This document shows, piece after piece, positions 1-5,260 of a stretch of DNA of 5,313 bases. The translations under genes and the position numbers were made by a program. Numbering within the stretch: position 1 is the first letter of the stretch; every line of letters begins with the position of its first letter. Below the pieces are notes generated by a model. The model saw nothing but the letters and a program-made list of their open reading frames with translations, was not told where the DNA came from and did no database searches. Location: NCBI GenBank assembly GCA_013695005.1, contig JACDBJ010000235.1, positions 1 through 5,313 of the forward strand. The letters run 5' to 3'. Source of the DNA: Pseudonocardiales bacterium. Its GTDB lineage: Bacteria; Actinomycetota; Actinomycetes; Mycobacteriales; Pseudonocardiaceae.

Positions 1-1941
1 TCGCTGCTCACCGGCGAGTCGGACCCAGTACACAAGCAGCCGGCCGACCACGTGATGTCCGGCAGCTTCGTCGTCGCCGGCTCAGGGGCGTACCGCGCCA
101 CCAAGGTAGGGCGCGAGGCCTATGCCGCGAAGCTGGCCGAGGAGGCCAGCCGGTTCACGCTGGTGCGCTCGGAGCTGCGGAACGGGATCAACACGATCCT
201 GAAGATCATCACATACCTCATGATCCCCGCCGGGGCGCTGATCATCTACAGCCAGCTCCAGGTTGAGTCGGTGGACTTCGCCGGGGCGCTGCGCGGCATG
301 GTGGCGGCATTGGTGCCGATGGTGCCCGAAGGCCTCGTGCTGCTGACCAGCATCGCCTTCGCGGTCGGCGTCATCCGTCTCGGGCGGCGCAACTGCCTGG
401 TCCAGGAGCTGCCCGCGATCGAGGGCCTCGCCAGGGTGGACGTGGTATGCGCCGACAAGACCGGCACGCTCACCGAGAACGGCATGCGGCTCTCGGAGCT
501 GCGCCCCGTCGGCGGGCACGCGGTTGGCGACATCACTTCCGTGCTCAGCGCGCTGGCCACCACCGACCCGCGACCGAACGCGAGCCTGCAGGCCATCCTG
601 GAGGCCTACCCGGACGGTGCCGCCGGCTGGCAGAGCTCGGCCATCGCGCCGTTCTCCTCGGCGCGCAAGTGGAGTGGCGCGAGTTTCGACGGTCAGGGCA
701 ACTGGGTGCTCGGTGCGCCGGACGTGCTGTTGCCCGCCGAGAGCGCCGAGCGCGTCGAGGCGCAGCACATCGGGTCGCGCGGCCTGCGGGTGCTGCTGCT
801 CGGTTGCTGCCAGGACTCGGTGGACGCCGACGACGCCCCCGGTGTGGTGGACCCGGTCGCGCTGGTCGTGCTGGAGCAGCGGGTCCGCCCGGAGGCGGCG
901 CCGACGCTGCGGTACTTCGAGGCGCAGGACGTCGAGGTGAAGGTCATCTCCGGCGACAACGCGGTGTCGGTGGGCGCTGTCGCGTCGTCGCTGCAGCTCG
1001 TCAGGGCGGACGTCCCGGTGGACGCCCGTGAGCTCCCGTCGGACCGCGAACTGCTGGCCGACGCGCTGGAGTCCTCGACGGTGTTCGGTCGCGTCGCGCC
1101 GGCGCAGAAGCGGGACATGGTCGGCGCGCTGCAGTCGCGGGGACACACCGTGGCGATGACCGGCGACGGGGTGAACGACGTCCTCGCGCTCAAGGACGCC
1201 GACATCGGGGTGGCGATGGGCTCCGGCAGCCCGGCCACCAGGGCGGTGGCCCAGATCGTGCTGCTGGACAACTCCTTCGCGACGCTGCCGCACGTCGTCG
1301 CCGAGGGCAGGCGGGTGATCGGCAATATCGAGCGGGTCGCCAACCTGTTCCTCACCAAGACGGTCTACTCGGTGCTGCTCGCCATCTTCATCGGCGCCCC
1401 GGTGCTGTTCGGCATCGTGCAGCAGTTCCCGTTCCTGCCCCGCCACCTCACCCTGATCGGCGCGCTGACGATCGGCATCCCGGCGTTCTTCCTCGCGCTC
1501 GCGCCGAACCCCGAGCGGGCCCGTCCCGGCTTCGTCAAACGGGTCCTCCGCCTCGCCGCGCCGTCCGGAATCATCACGGCGACCGCGACCTACGTGACGT
1601 ACAAGCTGGCCCAGAACGACGCCAGCGCGACCGCGATCCAGGCCAGCACCGCCGCAGTGATCGCGCTGTACGTGGTCGCGACGTGGGTGCTCGTCGTGAT
1701 CGCCCGGCCGTACGTCTGGTGGAAGCTCGTGCTCGTCGCTGCCATGATCGGCGGCTTCCTGCTCGCGATTCTGCTGCCCTACGGGCGGGAGTTCTGGCAG
1801 CTCGACCCCACGCAGACGCCGACGGTGCTCATCGCGCTCGGCGCAGGCGCGATCGGGTCGGCGCTGGTCGAGCTGCTGTACCGGGTCAGTCAGCGGCGGG
1901 CCAGGAACGCCAGCACCCCCGCGGAGATCGCCGCCGCGTAG
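1..1941 (+). CDS. ctpE: P-type cation-transporting ATPase, CtpE-like (5' truncated)
   Basis: This is the C-terminal 646 residues of a P-type ATPase, open at the window edge with no start seen. Numbering from base 1: the actuator-domain TGES lies at residues 4-7, PEGL in the M4 helix at 109-112, the phosphorylation motif DKTGTLT at 152-158 (catalytic Asp152), SGDN at 317-320, and the hinge TGDGVND at 387-393. Hydrophobic stretches near 62-85 and 92-126 (M3, M4) and about six more between 449 and 630 form the membrane domain. The protein couples ATP hydrolysis to cation transport across the plasma membrane. PEGL in M4, LGAPD in place of the usual KGAPE, and IPAFFLALAP in M6 recall mycobacterial CtpE, which is linked to calcium uptake in Mycobacterium smegmatis; the substrate here is inference. 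The stop at 1939-1941 lies inside the convergent amidase gene. The ATPase identity is near certain, the CtpE subtype less so. Confidence 0.93.
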   Translation, partial: SLLTGESDPVHKQPADHVMSGSFVVAGSGAYRATKVGREAYAAKLAEEASRFTLVRSELRNGINTILKIITYLMIPAGALIIYSQLQVESVDFAGALRGMVAALVPMVPEGLVLLTSIAFAVGVIRLGRRNCLVQELPAIEGLARVDVVCADKTGTLTENGMRLSELRPVGGHAVGDITSVLSALATTDPRPNASLQAILEAYPDGAAGWQSSAIAPFSSARKWSGASFDGQGNWVLGAPDVLLPAESAERVEAQHIGSRGLRVLLLGCCQDSVDADDAPGVVDPVALVVLEQRVRPEAAPTLRYFEAQDVEVKVISGDNAVSVGAVASSLQLVRADVPVDARELPSDRELLADALESSTVFGRVAPAQKRDMVGALQSRGHTVAMTGDGVNDVLALKDADIGVAMGSGSPATRAVAQIVLLDNSFATLPHVVAEGRRVIGNIERVANLFLTKTVYSVLLAIFIGAPVLFGIVQQFPFLPRHLTLIGALTIGIPAFFLALAPNPERARPGFVKRVLRLAAPSGIITATATYVTYKLAQNDASATAIQASTAAVIALYVVATWVLVVIARPYVWWKLVLVAAMIGGFLLAILLPYGREFWQLDPTQTPTVLIALGAGAIGSALVELLYRVSQRRARNASTPAEIAAA

Positions 1942-2687
1942 CGCTGCCTGCCCTCCGGGGTGGAGATCACGGCCGCCTCGGCGGCGTTGCGCATGTTGGC
2001 GCACTCGACCAGCGCGGCCGGCCGCTCGGCGAAGTTCAGCCCGGCGAGGTCCGGCCGCGGCGACAGGCCGTCCGCACCGGTGTAGTTCGACGGCGGCAAC
2101 CCTGCCTTGGTCATCTCGTCGCGCAGCGCGCGGGCCAGCTCCAACGCCGGGCCGCGCTGGACGTCGTTCAGCGGCGGGTCGGAGTAGGCCACGTGGAACC
2201 CGCGACCGGGCGGTGCCGCGCCGTCGGCGTGGATGGAGACGACGGCGTCGGCGTTCGCCCGCTGGCCGGCCGCGCCGCGGTCGTCGACGCACGGGCCGAG
2301 CCCCGCGTCGTCGGGCCTGGTCAGCACGACCTGCACCCCGCTGGCGGTGAGCAGCTCGCGCACCCGCTGGGCGACGTCGAAGTTGAACGCGTGCTCGGGG
2401 TAGCCGGCGTTGGTGGCCGTGCCGGTGGTGTTGCAGATCTTGGTGCCGCCGCGGCCGTTGGGAACCTGCCGGTTGAGCTCGGCGCTGCGGCCTGCGGTGC
2501 CTCCGTTGTGGCCAGGATCGAGCACGACGATGGCCGGAACCCGAGCCGGCGCGGTCGTGCCGGGCGGCGCCGTCTCCGGCTGCGTCGTCGGCGTGGGCTC
2601 GGCGGAGCCGCTGACCGAGCAGCCCGCGAGCAGTGCCCCGACGGCGGCCGCTGCGCACCAGACGCTGCGGGCGCGGGGAGCGGGCAC
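1890..2687 (-). CDS. N-acetylmuramoyl-L-alanine amidase (Amidase_3), putative lipoprotein, Rv3717/Ami1-like
   Basis: This 265-residue zinc amidase should cleave the bond between N-acetylmuramic acid and L-alanine in peptidoglycan, outside the membrane. Residues 1-23 form a signal peptide (basic start, Ala/Leu core) ending in LLAGC, a lipobox with Cys23 as the likely lipidated residue. A Thr/Pro-rich linker follows to about residue 49. The Amidase_3 fold starts at VVLDPGHNGG (zinc His60); Glu98 in YPEHAF, His153 in SIHADG and Glu228 in ALVECAN complete the zinc and catalytic set. Cys85 and Cys133 could form a disulfide. No separate wall-binding domain is visible, as in Rv3717. The start is GTG at 2687, with only a weak Shine-Dalgarno-like sequence upstream. 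The gene is divergent from ybaB, as Rv3717 is from Rv3716c, and its last 52 bp overlap the ATPase in antisense. The family is secure; lipid anchoring is inferred from the lipobox. Confidence 0.93.
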   Translation of the reverse strand: MPAPRARSVWCAAAAVGALLAGCSVSGSAEPTPTTQPETAPPGTTAPARVPAIVVLDPGHNGGTAGRSAELNRQVPNGRGGTKICNTTGTATNAGYPEHAFNFDVAQRVRELLTASGVQVVLTRPDDAGLGPCVDDRGAAGQRANADAVVSIHADGAAPPGRGFHVAYSDPPLNDVQRGPALELARALRDEMTKAGLPPSNYTGADGLSPRPDLAGLNFAERPAALVECANMRNAAEAAVISTPEGRQRYAAAISAGVLAFLARR

Positions 2688-2748
2688 GGCGCCTACCCTG
2701 GCACGGCTAGGCTGGCTGGCAAGTGCGGCACGAGGGAAGGACCCCGAG
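2688..2748. promoter_or_regulatory. Divergent intergenic region between amidase and ybaB-recR
   Basis: These 61 bp must hold, or border, the promoters for the minus-strand amidase and the plus-strand ybaB-recR pair, because the two genes start back to back. On the plus strand TAGGCT (2708-2713) fits the actinobacterial -10 pattern TANNNT, and TACCCT (2694-2699) is a second match. On the minus strand TTGCCA (2722-2717) resembles a -35, but nothing at 16-19 bp from it is a good -10. The region is seen directly; the exact promoter elements are guesses. Confidence 0.35.
2732..2740 (+). promoter_or_regulatory. Ribosome binding site of ybaB
   Basis: GAGGGAAGG lies 8 nt before the GTG at 2749. It supports that codon over the in-frame ATG at 2770 and over the longer open frame that reaches back to 2410 inside the amidase gene. 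Confidence 0.65.
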
Positions 2749-3090
2749 GTGGGACCCGGTCAGCCCGATATGCAGATGATCCTCCAGCAGGCGCAACGGA
2801 TGCAGGAGGAGCTGATGGCCGCGCAGGCCGAGCTGGCCGAGTCCGAGGTGACCGGGACCGCCGGCGGCGGCCTGGTCACGGTCACGATGACCGCTGCGGG
2901 CGAGGTGCGCGACGTGAAGATCGATCCGAGCGTCGTCGACCCGGACGACGTCGAGACGCTCCAGGACCTGATCGTGGCCGCGCTGCGGGACGCCGCTCAG
3001 GCGGCTCGCGACCTGCAGGCCGAGAAGATGGGGCCGCTGGCCGGTGGGCTGGGCGACATGGCGGGCGGCCTCGGGCTGCCCGGCTCCTGA
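2749..3090 (+). CDS. ybaB: YbaB/EbfC family nucleoid-associated protein
   Basis: This 113-residue protein belongs to the YbaB/EbfC family of small dimeric DNA-binding proteins, whose genes usually sit directly before recR. An N-terminal amphipathic helix (about residues 9-33, MILQQAQRMQEELMAAQAEL) is followed by the family core TGTAGGGLVTVTM (35-47), GEVRDVKIDPSVVDPDDVE (51-69) and the helix TLQDLIVAALRDA (70-82). The C-terminal tail (94-113) is rich in Gly, Leu and Met and probably disordered. The GTG start is chosen for the ribosome binding site and because MGPGQPDM resembles the start of Rv3716c. The stop is 34 nt before recR, and the two are probably co-transcribed. The role is inferred from the family: nucleoid binding and possibly help in RecR-dependent repair. 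Confidence 0.93.
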   Translation: MGPGQPDMQMILQQAQRMQEELMAAQAELAESEVTGTAGGGLVTVTMTAAGEVRDVKIDPSVVDPDDVETLQDLIVAALRDAAQAARDLQAEKMGPLAGGLGDMAGGLGLPGS

Positions 3091-3124
3091 GCTGCCGGCC
3101 TCTGTCGGCGGCGGGCGGTAGCCG

Positions 3125-3742
3125 GTGTTCGAGGGGCCGGTACAGGACCTGATCGACGAGCTCGGCCGGTTGCCCGGCGTCGGGCCCAAGAGCGCGCAGC
3201 GGATGGCGTTTCATCTGCTGGCGTCCGAGCCGGCGGACGTCGCGCGGCTGATGGACGCATTGCAGCGGGTCAAGCAGGGGGTGCTGTTCTGCGAGGTCTG
3301 CGGCAACGTCTCGGCGGCGGTGCGCTGCCGCTACTGCTCCGACGCGCGGCGTGACCCGACGCTTGTTTGCGTGGTCGAGGAACCCAAGGACGTGCTGGCG
3401 GTGGAGCGGACGCGCGAGTTCCACGGCCGCTACCACGTGCTCGGCGGCTCGCTGGACCCGCTGTCAGGCATCGGGCCCGACCAGCTGCGGATCCGCGAGC
3501 TGCTGGCCCGGCTCGGTGGCAACGGCCCGGCGGACGACGAGACCGCGGTGGCCGAGGTGATCATCGCGACCGACCCCAACACCGAGGGGGAGGCCACCGC
3601 GACCTACCTCGTGCGGCTGCTGCGTGACTTCCCCGGGCTGTCGGTGACCCGCCCCGCGTCCGGTCTGCCGATGGGCGGGGACCTCGAGTTCGCCGACGAG
3701 CTCACCCTCGGCCGGGCCCTCTCCGGCCGCCGCGCCATCTAG
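3125..3742 (+). CDS. recR: Recombination mediator protein RecR
   Basis: RecR works with RecO (and RecF) to load RecA on single-stranded DNA at gaps during cytoplasmic recombinational repair. The 205 residues show the full family order: helix-hairpin-helix LGRLPGVGPKSAQRMAF (13-29), a C4 zinc finger with Cys56, Cys59, Cys68 and Cys71, then a Toprim domain that begins at VCVVEEPKDV (81-90), passes through HVLGGSLDPLSGIGPDQL (104-121) and EVIIATDPNTEGEATA (144-159), and a C-terminal segment GLPMGGDLEFADELTLGRAL (180-199). Length and motifs are complete with no sign of damage. The start is GTG at 3125; the Shine-Dalgarno match before it (a G-rich stretch near 3111-3117) is weak, so translation may depend partly on ybaB upstream. 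The TAG stop at 3740-3742 is part of a CTAG shared with the convergent small gene. Confidence 0.97.
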   Translation: MFEGPVQDLIDELGRLPGVGPKSAQRMAFHLLASEPADVARLMDALQRVKQGVLFCEVCGNVSAAVRCRYCSDARRDPTLVCVVEEPKDVLAVERTREFHGRYHVLGGSLDPLSGIGPDQLRIRELLARLGGNGPADDETAVAEVIIATDPNTEGEATATYLVRLLRDFPGLSVTRPASGLPMGGDLEFADELTLGRALSGRRAI

Positions 3743-3981
3743 CGGGTCGGTGGATCGGACACCTCTGGTAAACCCTCCGCGCGCCGACGCCAGATTCGGC
3801 AGCCCGCGCACCCACGCGCCTCCGCCGCTTCGATCAACTCTTGCTCCCACGCCCACAGTTCGCGTCGTTCAGCGGCTACCCGGCTCCACGCGTCCCGCTG
3901 CGCCCGCCCCTCGATGTAGCCGACGGTCACCGCGAGGACGAGCAACAGGACCAGGCCACCTACCGTCACCACTACGAGCAT
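3739..3981 (-). CDS. Small single-pass membrane protein with C-terminal CxxC motif
   Basis: Function not recognised. From ATG at 3981 the product has 80 residues: a hydrophobic helix (about 2-23), then a charged, Glu/Arg-rich and probably helical or coiled-coil segment (24-56, with WSRVAAERRELWAWEQELIE), then GCAGCR (Cys58 and Cys61), an Arg cluster (65-67) and a short polar tail. I expect an inner-membrane protein, tail inside. The CxxC could bind metal or be redox active, but two Cys alone do not complete a zinc site, so a dimer or partner would be needed. I recall similar short CxxC proteins in Pseudonocardiaceae, without certainty. An in-frame GTG at 3990 would add three residues; ATG is preferred because AGGTG lies 6 nt before it. 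The stop TAG (3741-3739) shares CTAG with recR. A TTA leucine codon sits at 3771-3769. Hydrophobic-then-charged layout argues that this is a real gene and not a shadow. Confidence 0.7.
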   Translation of the reverse strand: MLVVVTVGGLVLLLVLAVTVGYIEGRAQRDAWSRVAAERRELWAWEQELIEAAEARGCAGCRIWRRRAEGLPEVSDPPTR

Positions 3982-3987
3982 CGTGAT

Positions 3988-3992
3988 CACCT
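3988..3992 (-). promoter_or_regulatory. Ribosome binding site of the small membrane protein gene
   Basis: On the minus strand AGGTG (3992-3988) is 6 nt before ATG 3981. It favours that start over GTG 3990, which has no Shine-Dalgarno sequence and directly follows an in-frame TAG (3993-3991). Confidence 0.45.
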
Positions 3993-4036
3993 ACACGCTG
4001 CAGCCGCACCCAGGATCCGGGTGGTCGTGCAGGGGG

Positions 4037-4065
4037 AGCATACACTGTGAACGTGAATTTTGCAC
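4037..4065 (-). promoter_or_regulatory. Candidate promoter of the small membrane protein gene
   Basis: Reading the minus strand, TATGCT (4042-4037) is a fair -10, and 17 bp upstream lies GTGCAA (4065-4060) as a poor -35. The predicted transcript would start near 4030 and leave a leader of about 50 nt before ATG 3981. The -35 position falls inside the TGCA-N2-TGCA site at 4061-4070. This is pattern matching only. Confidence 0.3.
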
Positions 4066-4070
4066 ATGCA
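4061..4070. promoter_or_regulatory. TGCA-N2-TGCA candidate operator, copy 1
   Basis: The sequence TGCACATGCA consists of two TGCA half-sites separated by 2 bp. It overlaps the candidate -35 of the minus-strand small membrane gene. A second site of the same form lies 230 bp away before the HTH gene. An operator for the HTH-DUF5753 protein is inference. Confidence 0.35.
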
Positions 4071-4101
4071 TTTCGCATCGGCAACGAGAGATCCTCCGGG
4101 C

Positions 4102-4113
4102 GCTCGCGCGAGC
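4102..4113. repeat. Perfect 12-bp palindrome
   Basis: GCTCGCGCGAGC reads the same on both strands. It could be a dimeric protein-binding site or form a small hairpin. It has no T-tract after it on either strand, so it does not look like an intrinsic terminator. Confidence 0.45.
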
Positions 4114-4118
4114 CTGCA

Positions 4119-4133
4119 CCCTAGGTACTAGGG
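4119..4133. repeat. Interrupted palindrome CCCTAG-GTA-CTAGGG
   Basis: Six-bp arms CCCTAG and CTAGGG flank GTA, 5 bp after the 12-bp palindrome. It carries two CTAG tetranucleotides, usually scarce in bacterial DNA. It has the size and symmetry of a regulator site; the binder is unknown. Confidence 0.45.
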
Positions 4134-4290
4134 GGCTGGAGTAGCCATCTGAGCAGGGCATGCGGCGGGTTGGACCAAACCTCGATGGCGAGCGGCGCAC
4201 CACTCGCGCCTAGGAAGAACGCGATTGTGACGTGGCGGTGACCCACCTCAGACCCGGAAGGCACTACGTTGCCACCCTGCGTTACCTTCA

Positions 4291-4300
4291 TGCACTTGCA
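4291..4300. promoter_or_regulatory. TGCA-N2-TGCA candidate operator, copy 2
   Basis: TGCACTTGCA has the same two TGCA half-sites and 2-bp gap as the copy at 4061-4070. It overlaps the start of the candidate -35 (TTGCAC, 4296-4301) of the HTH-DUF5753 gene, a position that would suit autorepression. This is inference from symmetry and position. Confidence 0.35.
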
Positions 4301-4324
4301 CAGTTCCCGACCACACTAGACAAT
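4296..4324 (+). promoter_or_regulatory. Candidate promoter of the HTH-DUF5753 gene
   Basis: TTGCAC (4296-4301) and GACAAT (4319-4324) are separated by 17 bp. The -10 matches the consensus at 4 of 6 positions and the -35 at 3 of 6. TACGGT at 4324-4329 is an alternative -10 of the TANNNT form. The leader to GTG 4382 would be about 50 nt and includes a small inverted repeat, CCGC (4330-4333) and GCGG (4340-4343). Confidence 0.35.
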
Positions 4325-4365
4325 ACGGTCCGCTGCTCTGCGGGTGAACGAGAGTGATTGCGGCC

Positions 4366-4373
4366 AGAAGAGG
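4366..4373 (+). promoter_or_regulatory. Ribosome binding site of the HTH-DUF5753 gene
   Basis: AGAAGAGG ends 8 nt before GTG 4382. This selects GTG 4382 over GTG 4376, which is only 2 nt from the site, and over TTG 4358, which lies upstream of it. Confidence 0.6.
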
Positions 4374-4381
4374 ATGTGAAT

Positions 4382-5260
4382 GTGAGCCGCAGTCCGGTCG
4401 TGCCACGTCGTCGCCTCGGTGCCGAGCTCCGACGGCTTCGCGAGGCTGCCCGCAAGACCGTCGAAGACGCCGCCGCGGTGCTCGAATGCTCCGCGTCCAA
4501 GATCAGCCGGCTCGAGACCGGCAAGGGCGTGCCTCGAACCCGTGACGTCCGCGACTTGATCGAATACTACGGAAACGTTCCTCAGTCGGAGCGCGACCGC
4601 CTCCTGCGGTGGGCGTCCGAGGGTCAGGGTCAGGGCTGGTGGAATGACTACCGGGATGTGCTCGGCGGAGATTTGATGGCGGACCATCTCGTCCGTTACA
4701 TCACGTTGGAAGGAGATGCCTCAAAGATACGTTCATTTCAGCCCGAAGTCATTCCAGGCCTGCTCCAGACAGAAGAATATGTCTATAGCATGAGCACCCT
4801 GTTTTGGCCGGAGACCTCGGAAGAAGAGCGTACTCGATATGTCGAATTCCGTATGCGGCGGAAAGAGTATCTGCATCGCGATATCGGGCCCCTGAACTTT
4901 GAGGTAATCATCGGCGAGTCCGCCCTCCAGCACCCGATCGGCGATCAGGAAGTCATGCGCCGCCAGCTCGAGTGGTTGCGGAAGACCCTGGAAGAGAGCC
5001 AGGCCAACGTAACCCTGCGGGTTCTACCCAGGCTGGCCGCACTTCGCCATGCGTTAGGTGGCTCTTTCTCCATTGTCAAGTTCGAGGACGACGAAGACCA
5101 GGATGTGGTCTATTTCGAAGGCCGTGAGGGCGCGACCTATCTGGAGAAACCAAGTGATGTCGAGCGGTACGACCACAAGTTCGACGAGATCGAGTCGGTC
5201 AGCCTGAATCGCGTCGACAGCCTCGCCAGGATCGACGAGGAAATACGCACGATCGGCTAG
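4382..5260 (+). CDS. XRE-family helix-turn-helix regulator with DUF5753 domain
   Basis: This 292-residue cytoplasmic protein is a predicted DNA-binding regulator. Residues 12-51 are a Cro/CI-type helix-turn-helix (LGAELRRLREAARKTVEDAA, then SASKISRLETGKGVP); SASKISRLE marks the recognition helix. After a linker with GWWNDY (85-90), DUF5753 occupies about 105-290, shown by FQPEVIPGLLQTEEYV (119-134), FEVIIGESALQHPIG (173-187) and VTLRVLPR (210-217). The family is greatly expanded in actinomycetes, where members (WhiJ and relatives) often pair with a small DUF397 protein gene and affect development or antibiotic production. No DUF397 gene appears in this window, though only 53 bp remain downstream. 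GTG 4382 is chosen for its ribosome binding site. A TTA codon encodes Leu225 (5054-5056). Codons in 4680-4900 end in A or T more often than in the genes to the left, suggesting a different history. Family assignment is strong; targets and signal are unknown. Confidence 0.93.
   Translation: MSRSPVVPRRRLGAELRRLREAARKTVEDAAAVLECSASKISRLETGKGVPRTRDVRDLIEYYGNVPQSERDRLLRWASEGQGQGWWNDYRDVLGGDLMADHLVRYITLEGDASKIRSFQPEVIPGLLQTEEYVYSMSTLFWPETSEEERTRYVEFRMRRKEYLHRDIGPLNFEVIIGESALQHPIGDQEVMRRQLEWLRKTLEESQANVTLRVLPRLAALRHALGGSFSIVKFEDDEDQDVVYFEGREGATYLEKPSDVERYDHKFDEIESVSLNRVDSLARIDEEIRTIG

Larger units (their letters stand above)
3982..4381. other. Intergenic region of about 400 bp between two divergent accessory genes
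   Basis: No convincing protein gene is visible here. The stretch contains a perfect 12-bp palindrome (4102-4113), an interrupted palindrome (4119-4133), two TGCA-N2-TGCA sites (4061-4070 and 4291-4300), weak candidate promoters facing both flanking genes, and two very short open frames (plus 4047-4124; minus 4071-3991). Local patches near 4041-4080 and 4286-4325 are clearly more AT-rich than the coding DNA to the left. Bases 4140-4290 hold only a weak GCGAG/CTCGC inverted repeat (4188-4192 and 4203-4207). No tRNA-like fold, direct-repeat array or transposon end was seen. Confidence 0.6.

Noticed and set aside
82..2658. 858-residue open frame on the minus strand, through the ATPase region
   Set aside because: It is Arg/His/Gly-rich and low in complexity, a shadow of the ATPase and amidase genes typical of high-GC DNA. 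It shows no domain.
2410..2748. N-terminal extension of the ybaB frame
   Set aside because: It runs antisense to the amidase. The ribosome binding site at 2732-2740 and family length both support GTG 2749.
3091..3124. Hairpin between ybaB and recR (GCCG 3094-3097, CGGC 3106-3109)
   Set aside because: A four-bp stem with no T-tract is expected by chance in such GC-rich DNA. It is not a terminator.
1683..3152. 489-residue open frame on the plus strand
   Set aside because: It covers the amidase in antisense and ybaB out of frame, is extremely Arg/Gly/Ala-rich and has no motif.
3750..3986. 78-residue plus-strand frame opposite the small membrane gene
   Set aside because: It is a Pro/Arg/Ser-rich shadow. 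The minus-strand frame has a clear hydrophobic helix, a charged helix and CxxC.
3991..4203. 70-residue minus-strand frame in the intergenic region
   Set aside because: Its N-terminal part is Arg/Ser-rich, crosses the palindromes, and has no domain. Only the last 16-26 codons were kept, as a speculative leader peptide.
4358..4381. TTG 4358 or GTG 4376 as start of the regulator
   Set aside because: The Shine-Dalgarno sequence at 4366-4373 lies within or too close after these codons and fits GTG 4382.
3743..4381. CRISPR array, tRNA, transposon end or phage attachment site after recR
   Set aside because: I looked for repeated units, cloverleaf arms, terminal inverted repeats and integrase or transposase fragments and saw none.
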